From the NCBI RefSeq assembly GCF_021648855.1, contig NZ_JAKJHX010000072.1:1-16169 (forward strand): a stretch of 16,169 bases of DNA. Direction: 5' to 3'. This document shows, piece by piece, positions 1-7,164 of this stretch. Within the stretch, counting starts at the first letter, position 1, and each line of letters opens with the position of its first letter. A program made the position numbers and the translations under genes. The notes under the pieces were generated by a model. That model made no database searches, was not told the origin of the DNA, and worked only from the letters and a program-made list of their open reading frames with translations. Source of the DNA: Tychonema litorale BBK16 (GTDB taxonomy: Bacteria > Cyanobacteriota > Cyanobacteriia > Cyanobacteriales > Microcoleaceae).

Positions 1-20
1 AAGTTGACTGATTGATCCAA

Positions 21-53
21 GAATCCCCACGCCTTCAGGCCCGGGAGTGTCAA
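21..53 (+). mobile_element. Possible right-end remnant of an IS200/IS605 (TnpB-type) element
   Basis: The stretch reads GAATCCCC, then GCC-TTCA-GGC, then CGGGAGTGTCAA. This is an imperfect hairpin: a GCC/GGC stem around a TTCA loop, two mismatches, then CCC/GGG. From memory, cyanobacterial tnpB genes are often followed by a short G/C hairpin flanked by AATCCCC and GGGAGTGTCAA, which this resembles. Frame 1 has a TGA at 13-15 just before it, which would fit the end of a gene entering from the left, but too little is present to identify a product. The weakened stem suggests a decayed copy. It could also be an unrelated hairpin. Confidence 0.35.
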
Positions 54-80
54 AAAACAGAGAGCTTAAGAGCAAATAGG

Positions 81-122
81 GTTAACAGTCAACAGTCAAC
101 CGTCAACAGTCAACAGTCAACA
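81..122 (-). repeat. Heptamer array, TGTTGAC family (6 units)
   Basis: Six consecutive 7-base units read GTTAACA, GTCAACA, GTCAACC, GTCAACA, GTCAACA, GTCAACA on the plus strand. On the minus strand, the sense strand of the TPR gene just upstream, this is TGTTGAC. The same family recurs beside two other stop codons in the window. It matches the short tandemly repeated repetitive (STRR) class of heptamers known in cyanobacteria. Confidence 0.9.
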
Positions 123-125
123 ATG

Positions 126-160
126 CCCAATTCCCAATTCCCTATTCCCTGTTCCCAATT
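126..160 (-). repeat. Heptamer array, CCCAATT family (5 units), running into the TPR stop codon
   Basis: Units are CCCAATT, CCCAATT, CCCTATT, CCCTGTT, CCCAATT with no spacing errors. The last unit (154-160) overlaps the first two bases of the plus-strand TTA that is the TAA stop of the TPR gene. The same CCCAATT-A junction occurs at the stop codon of the GTPase gene at 10486-10493. Confidence 0.85.
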
Positions 161-1259
161 ACTTGAGTTGCTTGAGCACTGCCTCAGCTTTTTGGGCACC
201 ATCATTGTTGCCTTGCCGACGGTAAGTGTCGAGGGCTTGTTGAAAAGCTTGAATTGCTTCAGATGTGCGATCGCGCCTTTTGAGTGCTATACCCAAGTTA
301 TAATAGGCTTCTGCTCTATTGGGGTCGAGCTGAATTACCCGCCTAAAAGTGGTAATTGCTCCTAATGAATCTTGTTTTTCCAGTTGAATTTCTCCGATCG
401 CAGCGTGTGCTTGCACTAAATTAGGTCGTACTGTAGTGGCACGTTGATAAGCTAAAAGTGCTCTGTCTAAGTCGTTTTGACTTTTTAGTATTTCGCCGAT
501 TTCTAACTGCACATCTGCATTTTTAGGCTCTAGTTTAGCAGCTTCTTCAAAAGCTGCCAGCCCTTTGGCAGTATTGCCACTGCGAAGTAACGAAGTACCT
601 AATTTTAACTGGACGCTGGCTTGTTTGGGAGCGAGTTTGGCTGCTTGCTGAAGCACATCAACTGCACTCGTAAAATTCCCTTGCTGGATCAATACTAAAC
701 CCATTGAAGAATAAGCTTGCCAATTTTTTGAGTCGATCGCGATCGCCTCTTGGTATGCTTTAAAAGCACCGCTGTAATCTTTTTGCTGAAAAAGTACAAC
801 TCCAAGACCGATTCGGGCGTTAACATTTTTGCGATCGAGTTGGGCGGCGCGACGGTAAGCTGTGGCGGCGGCGGGATAGTTTTCTAAATTCGCCATCGCA
901 TATCCCAGGGCGTATTGAAAGTCAGGATTTTTGGGGTCGATCGCGATCGCCTGTTGATAAAAATCTGCTGCGGCTTTATAGTTACCCTGACGCGCTTCTA
1001 AGTAACCAATACCGGAAAAAATGCGCGGGTTTTCTGCGTCTAAACGGGCTGCTTGTTCATAAATCGCGATCGCCTTACCATAGTCTCCACCATCCACTAA
1101 TTCGCGCCCTTTTCGCAACAAACTATCCAAATTTGCATTATTTTCAGAGTTGACTTGAACAGATGTTTCTGCTGAGAGTGCCCGAAGCGGTGCAGTGACA
1201 GCGAGTCCAGCTATCAACAACGTACTGAATACCAAGAGACTTTTTTTGTACACGGTCAT
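159..1259 (-). CDS. Exported tetratricopeptide-repeat protein
   Basis: This 366-residue protein is almost entirely TPR repeats and is probably a periplasmic or membrane-associated protein-protein scaffold; the partner is not visible. Residues 1-30 form a signal peptide: a KK n-region, the hydrophobic core LLVFSTLLIAGLAV and an ALSA cleavage site. From about residue 45 to the end run roughly nine 34-residue TPR units with the usual A/G-Y-A-P/N signature, such as QQAIAIDPKN and RVIQLDPNRAEAYYNLG. I start at the ATG at 1259 because it places the signal peptide at the N-terminus. An in-frame TTG at 1310 would add 17 residues. Neither start has a clear Shine-Dalgarno sequence. The gene diverges from the YbjQ gene. 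Three HIP1 octamers fall in codons for the repeated AIAI motif. The stop codon abuts heptamer arrays. The specific function is unknown. Confidence 0.85.
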   Translation of the reverse strand: MTVYKKSLLVFSTLLIAGLAVTAPLRALSAETSVQVNSENNANLDSLLRKGRELVDGGDYGKAIAIYEQAARLDAENPRIFSGIGYLEARQGNYKAAADFYQQAIAIDPKNPDFQYALGYAMANLENYPAAATAYRRAAQLDRKNVNARIGLGVVLFQQKDYSGAFKAYQEAIAIDSKNWQAYSSMGLVLIQQGNFTSAVDVLQQAAKLAPKQASVQLKLGTSLLRSGNTAKGLAAFEEAAKLEPKNADVQLEIGEILKSQNDLDRALLAYQRATTVRPNLVQAHAAIGEIQLEKQDSLGAITTFRRVIQLDPNRAEAYYNLGIALKRRDRTSEAIQAFQQALDTYRRQGNNDGAQKAEAVLKQLK

Positions 1260-1340
1260 TTGTTTCAAAGAGTGTGTGGATTGAAAGAGCGAGTTAATTT
1301 TAGGTACCAAAATAGACAGATTAGGATGGATCGGGAATCG

Positions 1341-1368
1341 TTGAGTGACGAGATGTAGTCAATATACA
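1341..1368 (+). promoter_or_regulatory. Candidate sigma-70-type promoter for the YbjQ-family gene
   Basis: TTGAGT at 1341-1346 and TATACA at 1363-1368 are separated by 16 bases. This would start transcription about 35 bases before the ATG at 1410. It lies in the divergent spacer with the TPR gene. It is a motif match only. Confidence 0.35.
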
Positions 1369-1409
1369 GGACAAGAGCAACTCAACAATTTTGCGATCGA
1401 GGCCAACTA

Positions 1410-1736
1410 ATGATTGTAACAACAACTGATATTATCCAAGGATCAGAAATTCAATCTTACCTTGGAATTGTAACTGCTGAGGTAGTCTACGGCACTAACG
1501 CCCTGCGAGACTTCTTCGCCGGCATTCGCGACATCATCGGTGGGCGCACCGCCAGTTACGAGGAAGTATTCCTCAAGGGACAGCGAGATGCCCTCATGGA
1601 ACTGGAACAGCGGGCTCAGAGGATGGGAGCAAATGCCGTAATTGGCGTAGAAATTGACACCGGCACGATTAACGTAGACACCAAGGGGGCTTTGCTGCTG
1701 ATTACTGCTGTTGGAACGGCCGTAAAACTCCGCTAA
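1410..1736 (+). CDS. UPF0145 / YbjQ-family protein (putative heavy-metal-binding domain)
   Basis: The 108-residue product spans the whole YbjQ/UPF0145 domain (E. coli YbjQ is about the same size). Recognisable parts are the N-terminal strand MIVTTTDIIQG, the YLGIVTAEVVYGTN segment, the helix with LKGQRDALMELEQRAQRMGA, and the hallmark GANAVIGVEID followed by a hydrophobic C-terminal strand. Family members form small oligomeric beta-rich domains. The domain is called heavy-metal-binding in databases, but its physiological role is not settled and this copy has no cysteine or histidine that would make metal binding obvious. GAGG at 1399-1402 lies 7 bases before the ATG and supports the start. 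It is a single-gene unit, divergent from the TPR gene and followed by hairpin and heptamer sequence. Confidence 0.85.
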   Translation: MIVTTTDIIQGSEIQSYLGIVTAEVVYGTNALRDFFAGIRDIIGGRTASYEEVFLKGQRDALMELEQRAQRMGANAVIGVEIDTGTINVDTKGALLLITAVGTAVKLR

Positions 1737-1782
1737 GCTTTCTCTTATCTATACATCCGTAAACTTTTTTTATCGGGAAATT

Positions 1783-1815
1783 GGGTTTAAAACCCTGTCC
1801 TTCTAGGACGGCTTT
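1783..1815. repeat. Overlapping small hairpins after the YbjQ-family gene
   Basis: GGGTTT (1783-1788) faces AAACCC (1790-1795). Overlapping it, GTCCT (1797-1801) faces AGGAC (1805-1809) around a TCT loop, and the pairing extends outward imperfectly. The two stems are mutually exclusive at their junction. It may be a weak terminator or a dispersed intergenic hairpin. It is the first item in the 328-base gap 1737-2064; the others are the heptamer array and stem at 1851-1925. The rest of that gap shows nothing I recognise. Confidence 0.4.
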
Positions 1816-1850
1816 AATTTCTTAAATCCATAAAACAAATAATGTAGTTC

Positions 1851-1899
1851 ATTAGTCATAAGTCATGAGTTATTAGTTAGCAGTCATTAGCTAATAGCT
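1851..1899. repeat. Degenerate heptamer array, ATTAGTC family (7 units)
   Basis: Reading in 7-base steps gives ATTAGTC, ATAAGTC, ATGAGTT, ATTAGTT, AGCAGTC, ATTAGCT, AATAGCT. The period is exact although the units have drifted. It is the same kind of STRR-like array as the others in the window but with a different consensus. Confidence 0.65.
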
Positions 1900-1925
1900 G
1901 CGAACTGAGGGCTAATGACTTTTTC
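1882..1925 (+). terminator. Terminator-like stem built from heptamer repeat sequence
   Basis: AGTCATTAGC (1882-1891) is a perfect 10-base inverted match to GCTAATGACT (1911-1920). It is followed at once by TTTT. The loop is 19 bases. It lies downstream of the YbjQ-family gene and upstream of the membrane-protein gene, so it could end transcription between them. Confidence 0.45.
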
Positions 1926-2064
1926 GTTTCTTTCTTTAGACATACATACTGGTTATTTCTGTAGGCAGATACAGTTTCTATCAATCTCCGCCACAATCAA
2001 TATTGAGATGGGATGCTGTTAAAAAATAAACCAACTGTAAACAAATACAAAAAAGGAAAAAGCT

Positions 2065-2688
2065 ATGTCATACGTCAATAGACCTGTAGATAACATTGTT
2101 ACCGAACCCCTTGTGGTGAATTCAGTCATGGAATATCACGATCGAGTCCGGTGGGGCCCGATTTTTTCAGGGTTAGTAATTGCGATCGGCACACAACTGG
2201 TTTTAAGTGCATTGGGCGCTGCGATCGGGTTGAGCAACATTGCTAATTCAGGAGCTCCCCGCAGTATTGCGGGGGACGTGGGTACCGGCGTCGGAATTTG
2301 GTCAATTATCAGTTTGTTAATTAGCTTAGGCCTTGGCGGTTGGGTAACAGCTCGCGCTTGCGGCCCGATGAATCGCAACACAGCGCTTTTGAACGGAGCA
2401 ATTTTGTGGGCCACTACCTTGACAATTGGCTCTTGGCTGTTAGCAAATGGCGTAGCTGGTACTTTTGGCGTAATCGCAGCTAATGCTGGAGAAGCCCTCA
2501 ATCAAGCGCAGCAGGGCGGAGTGAATTTGCCGAACCAAGCCCCTAACGTAACTGCTCAGGATACTCGCAATATTGCGGGTAATGCTGCAAAGGCTGGTTG
2601 GTCGTTTTTGTTCGGCTCCCTGCTGGGTTTAGTTGCTTCGATGGTAGGAGCATCTGCTGGGGCGCGCACTCCCCGGAATCACTCTTAA
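2065..2688 (+). CDS. Four-helix membrane protein of unknown function
   Basis: The 207-residue protein has a short cytosol-like N-terminus with the segment DRVRWGPIFSGL at about 26-37, then four glycine- and alanine-rich hydrophobic stretches at about 31-58, 73-95, 107-137 and 177-200. Between helices 3 and 4 lies a polar, glutamine- and asparagine-rich loop of about 35 residues. The RWGPIFSGLVIAIGTQLVLSALGAAIGLS start resembles conserved bacterial membrane proteins annotated as hypothetical (sometimes as PhnA-like). I cannot assign an activity. AGGA at 2054-2057, 7 bases before the ATG, supports the start. A strong hairpin with a T-run follows the gene, so it looks like a single-gene unit. 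A reading frame on the opposite strand (2136-2501) is its shadow. Confidence 0.8.
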   Translation: MSYVNRPVDNIVTEPLVVNSVMEYHDRVRWGPIFSGLVIAIGTQLVLSALGAAIGLSNIANSGAPRSIAGDVGTGVGIWSIISLLISLGLGGWVTARACGPMNRNTALLNGAILWATTLTIGSWLLANGVAGTFGVIAANAGEALNQAQQGGVNLPNQAPNVTAQDTRNIAGNAAKAGWSFLFGSLLGLVASMVGASAGARTPRNHS

Positions 2689-2718
2689 AATTTTGGTCAG
2701 ATAAGGAAACCTCATATT

Positions 2719-2747
2719 AAGGCACTTTTTTTAAGGTGCTTTTTTGT
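2719..2747 (+). terminator. Rho-independent-type terminator after the membrane-protein gene
   Basis: AAGGCAC and GGTGCTT form an imperfect stem around a T-rich loop, followed by a T6 run at 2740-2745. It sits 30 bases after the stop codon at 2688. It is the first item in the 329-base gap 2689-3017. Confidence 0.65.
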
Positions 2748-2832
2748 TAGTTTAATTCGAGCATAATCAAATAGGTTTATAGCTCAATATGTAGGTGCAA
2801 TGCAAACGCTACTTATAGAACCCATTTGACAT

Positions 2833-2866
2833 CTTTTGCGTTGTTGTGATAACGTGACCGCAAAAG
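2833..2866. repeat. 8-bp inverted repeat in the gap before the 90-residue gene
   Basis: CTTTTGCG (2833-2840) and CGCAAAAG (2859-2866) are perfect complements around an 18-base loop. No T-run follows. Its role is not evident; it could be an operator or a short dispersed palindrome. Confidence 0.35.
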
Positions 2867-2893
2867 CATTCTCCAGCAGCAACCATGCCTCTT

Positions 2894-3014
2894 ATGGCTC
2901 TCCTGGGTTTATGGTGAATACGATATGATATCAAACACAACTGTTCGCGATTCTGTGATACCATCTCCGTAAAAATATGCGGTTTGTTTATCACCAAAAA
3001 GTCAGGAGAGCCAT
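2894..3014 (+). promoter_or_regulatory. Long inverted repeat that would mask the ribosome-binding site of the 90-residue gene
   Basis: The left arm 2894-2917 and right arm 2991-3014 pair at 22 of 24 positions, counting one G-U. A perfect 12-base outer stem (ATGGCTCTCCTG with CAGGAGAGCCAT) is followed by a short imperfect stretch and a 6-base inner stem (TGGTGA with TCACCA). The right arm contains AGGAG (3004-3008), the only good ribosome-binding site for the ATG at 3018. Folding of the mRNA leader would therefore hide it. A further CAAAC/GTTTG pairing (2932-2936 with 2982-2986) is possible in the loop. It might instead be a small palindromic insertion. Confidence 0.5.
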
Positions 3015-3017
3015 CCA

Positions 3018-3290
3018 ATGATCCATCCTCAGAACGTCGAAAAATATGCGGGCGACTTAACGGAATTGGCTGAGGACATCGGCAATTTGAAGTATGATGC
3101 CCTAGCGGAGTTTCTGCACGTTTTGTCCGCAAAGATCGAAAAGGATGGAGCAAAAGACAAAGCACGGGGCCGCGCACAACTGTCTTCCTCTTTATACGCC
3201 TGCTCCGCTCATTTGTCGGAGGCGGCGTCAAGCATTGAGCAAGCCTGGGACATCTCAGAGCCATACATGACCGCAGATCCTATTGACTAA
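3018..3290 (+). CDS. Small helical protein of unknown function
   Basis: I do not recognise this 90-residue protein. It is acidic to neutral, rich in Ala, Glu, Leu and Ser, has no membrane segment or signal peptide, and looks all-helical. Helix candidates are at about 5-25, 27-43 and 50-76, the last with a single Cys at about residue 62. The start is supported by AGGAG at 3004-3008, 9 bases before the ATG, and by termination just before a palindromic element. The opposite-strand frame 2809-3264 lacks comparable support. The leader carries a long inverted repeat covering the ribosome-binding site, so translational control is possible. The gene is convergent with metH. It could be an accessory gene of recent arrival, but nothing in the sequence proves that. 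Confidence 0.65.
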   Translation: MIHPQNVEKYAGDLTELAEDIGNLKYDALAEFLHVLSAKIEKDGAKDKARGRAQLSSSLYACSAHLSEAASSIEQAWDISEPYMTADPID

Positions 3291-3293
3291 TTT

Positions 3294-3403
3294 CTCGTTC
3301 CCAGGTAGAACCTGGAAACGCATTTCTTGAGGCTCTGCCTCTTGGTTTTTAAGAGGAGGCAGAGCCTCCGGATCTATGTTACCAGGCAGAGCCTGGGAAC
3401 GAG
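3294..3403. repeat. 110-bp compound palindromic element (MITE/REP-like)
   Basis: Perfect 12-base outer arms, CTCGTTCCCAGG (3294-3305) and CCTGGGAACGAG (3392-3403), enclose a perfect 13-base inner pair, GAGGCTCTGCCTC (3329-3341) and GAGGCAGAGCCTC (3356-3368). Each side also has a local palindrome (3301-3315 and 3382-3396). It fills the space between the convergent 90-residue gene and metH, so it may also act as a two-way terminator. From memory, CTCGTTCCCAGG-type elements are dispersed in cyanobacterial genomes. No transposase is present. Confidence 0.75.
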
Positions 3404-3409
3404 TAGAAT

Positions 3410-6400
3410 TTAAGCAGTAAAGTATTTCGCTGCTGGGTGATAGGTGATAATTGCAGTGGTGGATTGTTCCGGATAAAGTTGTTCGCTTTCATCCATATGC
3501 AGATTAATGCGATCGCACTTCAGCAAGTCCAACTGCTTATACTGATCCGCCATATTCGGACAAGCCGGATAGCCGAAACTATACCGCGAACCACGATATC
3601 TTTGTGCCAGCATATCCCGAATATTATCTGGTTCTTCGCTACCAAATCCCAATTCCCGGCGAATCCGGGCGTGAGTCCATTCTGCTACTGCTTCCGCTGT
3701 CTGTACCGCTAACCCGTGGAAGTACAGATAATCGGTATACTGATTGTTAGCAAATAGCTTCTGTGCATACTCGGTAGCAATTTCTCCGACTGTCGCTACT
3801 TGCATCGGAAATACATCGATTTTACCCGATTCTTTCGGCGCGAAGAAGTCAGCAATACACATTCTACGCGCTGATTTTTGGCGAGGAAAATTCCATGTTG
3901 CTGCGGGTGTCGATACATCTTGCCCGTTATTCATAATTTCGGGATCGTACAAGTGCAAAGAATTTCCTTCTGACTGACAAGGGAAATATCCATAAATTGC
4001 TTGGGGATGCAATAGCTTTTCACTGATAATTTTGTGTTTCCACTCTTCCAATATGGGATACACTTTCTCAGCTAAGAAACCGTCGTATTCTTCCCGCGAT
4101 TGGTCTTTTGGCTTGCGGAATTGCCACTGTCCCGCAACTAAGGCTTGCAAATCTAAGTGCCATAGAAGTTCTTCAAAGGGGATATCTTCGGGCTGCAATA
4201 ATTGAGTTCCCCAGAAAGGTGGATTTGGGCGATCGATATCTATGTCAACTGCTTCGGAACGCCTGGTATCTATGACAGTTGGAATCTCTAACTTGGCTGC
4301 TTTCTTCGCATCCTCAGCAGCGATTTCTTCGGAAGTCTTAGCTTCTTTAACTGCACCGTTGTCATTTCCAACTTCATCTAAAAATCCTTGGAAATCTTCC
4401 CAGTTACCAGCAGATTTAGCTGGCATCAGTTTTTCCATAAAATTCAAGTCAGAAAACGCATCTTTGCCGTAAATAACTTTACCTTTGTAAGTATTTTGAC
4501 AGTCTTCATGGACAAACTTGGGAGTCAAAGCTGCACCGCCCAAAATTACAGGAACCGTAATTCCTCTCTGGTTGAATACCTCCAAGTTCTCTTTCATAAA
4601 TGCGGTGGATTTTACCAGCAATCCACTCATGGCAATACAATCAGCATTGTGCTTTTCGTAGGCATCGATGATATTATCAACGGGCTGTTTGATTCCCAAA
4701 TTAATTACTCGGTAGCCGTTGTTTGATAAGATAATATCAACCAAGTTTTTGCCAATGTCATGAACGTCGCCTTTGACTGTCGCAATGATGAATGTTCCTT
4801 TGGCATTATCCCCAGATTCGGACTGTTCCATGTGCGGTTCTAAATAAGCAACTGCCGCTTTCATGGTTTCGGCTGATTGCAATACAAAAGGTAGTTGCAT
4901 TTGTCCCGAACCGAACAATTCTCCGACTACTTTCATCCCATCTAATAGGAAAGTATTGATAATGTGCAGAGGTGGATAGGTTTCTAATGCTTTGGTTAAT
5001 TGGATATCGAGTCCAATGCGTTCGCCGTCGATGATGTGCTGCTTGAGACGTTGTTCTACGGGGAGGTTTGCGTCTTCTGTCCGATCGCGCTTAGTAGTTT
5101 TGCCCGCAAACACTGTTGTCAGGTCGCCCAAGGGGTCGTAAACGCAAATATCGCCGTCGAACTCCCGTTCATCGTAGATCAGTTTACGGCAGATTTCTTG
5201 GTGTTTGGGGTCGATTTTGGCGATCGGCAAAATCTTATTGGCGCTGATAATGGCTGAGTCCATCCCCGCTTGCATCGCTTCGTGCAAAAACATGGAATTC
5301 AAAACTTGTCGCGCCGCCGGATTTAAGCCGAAGGAGATGTTGGAAACTCCTAAAATTACGTGACAACCGGGCAATTCTTGGCGGATGCGGCGGATCGATT
5401 CGATGGTGGCTTTACCGTTTTTGCGGTCTTCTTCAATCCCCGTGGAAATTGGCAAAGCTAAGGTGTCAAAAAAGATTTCTTGGGCGGGAATTCCTCTTTC
5501 GATGGCGGCATTGTAGGCGCGTTTGGCGATCGCAAATTTTTGGTCAGCCGTCCGCGCCATCCCATCTTCGTCAATTGTACCGATAACTATAGCAGCGCCG
5601 TATTTTTTCGCCAAATCCAAAACTTGATAAAAACGAGGTTCTCCGTCTTCATAGTTAGTAGAATTCAGCAAACATTTGCCGCCCGCAACTTTTAATCCGG
5701 CTTCCATCTTTTCCCATTCGGTGGAATCCAACATTAAAGGGAGAGTTGCATTGGTGACAACACGAGAAACTAATTCTTTCATGTCGCGCACACCATCGCG
5801 GCCGACATAATCGACGTTGACATCGAGAATGTGCGCGCCTTCTCGCACTTGTTCCCTAGCCATTGCTACTAAACCGTCCCAGTCTTCAGCGTTTAGTAAA
5901 TCGCGGCATTTTTTGGAACCGCTGGCGTTGAGTTTTTCGCCGACAATTAAGAAGGAATTTTCTTGTTCGTAGGGTTGGGCGCTGTAAATTGAAGCGGCGG
6001 AAGGTTCCCAGGTAATTTCGCGAATTTTGGGTGTGAGAGTTGTGCCAATTTCTGATAGTTCGCGGATGTGATCGTAGCGGGTGCCACAGCAGCCGCCGAT
6101 GACTTGGACGCCTAAGTCTTCGACGAAGCGCATCAAGGCCATTTTTAATTCTATGGGCGTGAGTTTGTAGTGCGCGTGGCCGCCGATGTTTTCGGGTAAA
6201 CCGGCGTTGGGAACGCAGGAAATGACGAAGGGTGAATGTTGGGAAAGGTATTTGATGTGTTCAGCCATGCGATCGGGCCCGGTAGCGCAATTTAATCCTA
6301 AAATGTCGATCGGGTACGGCTGCAAAATGGCTAAGGCGGCGCTGATGTCGGTACCGACTAGCATTGTGCCGGTGGCTTCCATTGTCACTGATACCATTAA

Positions 6401-6970
6401 GGGAATGCGATCGCCTTTTTTCTTGAATACTTGTTCAATTGCATTTAATACTGATTTAATTTGCAGCACATCTTGACAAGTTTCGACCAAAAACAAGTCA
6501 ACGCCGCCGTCGTAAAGTCCTTCTGCTTGTTCGGCAAAAGCGGCGGTGAGTGTGTCAAAATCGATGTGTCCTAATGTGGGCAATTTGGTGCCAGGCCCGA
6601 TCGAACCTGCGACAAATCTGGGCTTTTCTGGGGTGGAAAATTCGGCGGCGATACCCTTGGCGAGTTCGGCGGCCATTTTGTTGAGTTCATAGGCTTTGTC
6701 TGCTAAATCGTATTCGGCGAGCACGATGGAAGCCGCGCCAAAGGTGTCTGTTTCGATGACGTCGGCCCCTGCTTCGAGGAAACCTCGGTGGACTATGGCG
6801 ACGGCTTCCGGCTTGGTGTGGACGAGATATTCGTTGCAGCCTTCGTATTCTTTGCCGCCGAAGTCTTCTGCTGTCAGGTTTTGGACTTGTAGGTTGGTTC
6901 CCATTGCGCCGTCGAAGACGATGACGGGGCGTGAGGGGTGGTGGAGTCGATCGAGGAATAGGCTTTTCAT
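3410..6970 (-). CDS. metH: Cobalamin-dependent methionine synthase
   Basis: This cytosolic enzyme moves a methyl group from 5-methyltetrahydrofolate to homocysteine through protein-bound cobalamin, giving methionine and tetrahydrofolate. All four modules are present in 1186 residues (E. coli MetH has 1227). The homocysteine domain (about 1-320) has zinc ligands Cys228 (GLNCATG) and Cys294-Cys295 (GGCCGT). The pterin domain starts near 340 with [15 protein letters not shown]. The cobalamin domain has the D735-x-H737-D-x-G740 motif supplying the lower axial histidine. The C-terminal activation domain (from about 900) carries the AdoMet-binding GYPACP around Cys1137. An acidic, lysine-rich linker at about 850-900 joins the last two. 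The start is ATG at 6970 with no clear Shine-Dalgarno. No cobalamin riboswitch was recognised in the 194-base leader spacer. The gene is intact and probably transcribed alone. Confidence 0.97.
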   Translation of the reverse strand: MKSLFLDRLHHPSRPVIVFDGAMGTNLQVQNLTAEDFGGKEYEGCNEYLVHTKPEAVAIVHRGFLEAGADVIETDTFGAASIVLAEYDLADKAYELNKMAAELAKGIAAEFSTPEKPRFVAGSIGPGTKLPTLGHIDFDTLTAAFAEQAEGLYDGGVDLFLVETCQDVLQIKSVLNAIEQVFKKKGDRIPLMVSVTMEATGTMLVGTDISAALAILQPYPIDILGLNCATGPDRMAEHIKYLSQHSPFVISCVPNAGLPENIGGHAHYKLTPIELKMALMRFVEDLGVQVIGGCCGTRYDHIRELSEIGTTLTPKIREITWEPSAASIYSAQPYEQENSFLIVGEKLNASGSKKCRDLLNAEDWDGLVAMAREQVREGAHILDVNVDYVGRDGVRDMKELVSRVVTNATLPLMLDSTEWEKMEAGLKVAGGKCLLNSTNYEDGEPRFYQVLDLAKKYGAAIVIGTIDEDGMARTADQKFAIAKRAYNAAIERGIPAQEIFFDTLALPISTGIEEDRKNGKATIESIRRIRQELPGCHVILGVSNISFGLNPAARQVLNSMFLHEAMQAGMDSAIISANKILPIAKIDPKHQEICRKLIYDEREFDGDICVYDPLGDLTTVFAGKTTKRDRTEDANLPVEQRLKQHIIDGERIGLDIQLTKALETYPPLHIINTFLLDGMKVVGELFGSGQMQLPFVLQSAETMKAAVAYLEPHMEQSESGDNAKGTFIIATVKGDVHDIGKNLVDIILSNNGYRVINLGIKQPVDNIIDAYEKHNADCIAMSGLLVKSTAFMKENLEVFNQRGITVPVILGGAALTPKFVHEDCQNTYKGKVIYGKDAFSDLNFMEKLMPAKSAGNWEDFQGFLDEVGNDNGAVKEAKTSEEIAAEDAKKAAKLEIPTVIDTRRSEAVDIDIDRPNPPFWGTQLLQPEDIPFEELLWHLDLQALVAGQWQFRKPKDQSREEYDGFLAEKVYPILEEWKHKIISEKLLHPQAIYGYFPCQSEGNSLHLYDPEIMNNGQDVSTPAATWNFPRQKSARRMCIADFFAPKESGKIDVFPMQVATVGEIATEYAQKLFANNQYTDYLYFHGLAVQTAEAVAEWTHARIRRELGFGSEEPDNIRDMLAQRYRGSRYSFGYPACPNMADQYKQLDLLKCDRINLHMDESEQLYPEQSTTAIITYHPAAKYFTA

Positions 6971-6993
6971 CGGCGCTAAAAAAACGGAGGTGC

Positions 6994-7023
6994 TATATAT
7001 TTACAATTTTATCCATTGTGCAA
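6994..7023 (-). promoter_or_regulatory. Weak candidate promoter for metH
   Basis: On the minus strand TTGCAC (7018-7023) and TATATA (6994-6999) are 18 bases apart. This would start transcription only about 17 bases before the metH ATG. The spacing is at the long end and the evidence is a motif match only. Confidence 0.25.
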
Positions 7024-7077
7024 TATTCTCAACATTTACAGCAGATTCCACGTTTAGGAAGTACATTCAATATTCCC

Positions 7078-7108
7078 GTAGGGACACGACACGGTGGGGC
7101 GTCCCTAC
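7078..7108. repeat. Intergenic hairpin, GTAGGGAC type
   Basis: GTAGGGAC (7078-7085) and GTCCCTAC (7101-7108) form a perfect 8-base stem around a 15-base G/C-rich loop. It lies between the ABC ATPase gene and metH on the same strand, so it could partly separate their transcripts. It resembles dispersed GTAGGG-ended intergenic repeats of cyanobacteria (from memory). Confidence 0.6.
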
Positions 7109-7164
7109 CTCTACTGGCACAAATGCGATCAAAATTTTGCATCAAGCTTCTGGATATATTGACT

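Noticed and set aside
2809..3264. 151-residue minus-strand frame overlapping the 90-residue gene
   Set aside because: It is Arg/Pro/Cys-rich with no family resemblance, and it runs through the inverted-repeat leader. The plus-strand frame has a strong ribosome-binding site.
6971..7164. Cobalamin riboswitch upstream of metH
   Set aside because: I looked for the B12-box word GCCACTG and the multi-stem leader; neither is present in this short spacer. GCCACTG at about 4133 is inside metH coding sequence.
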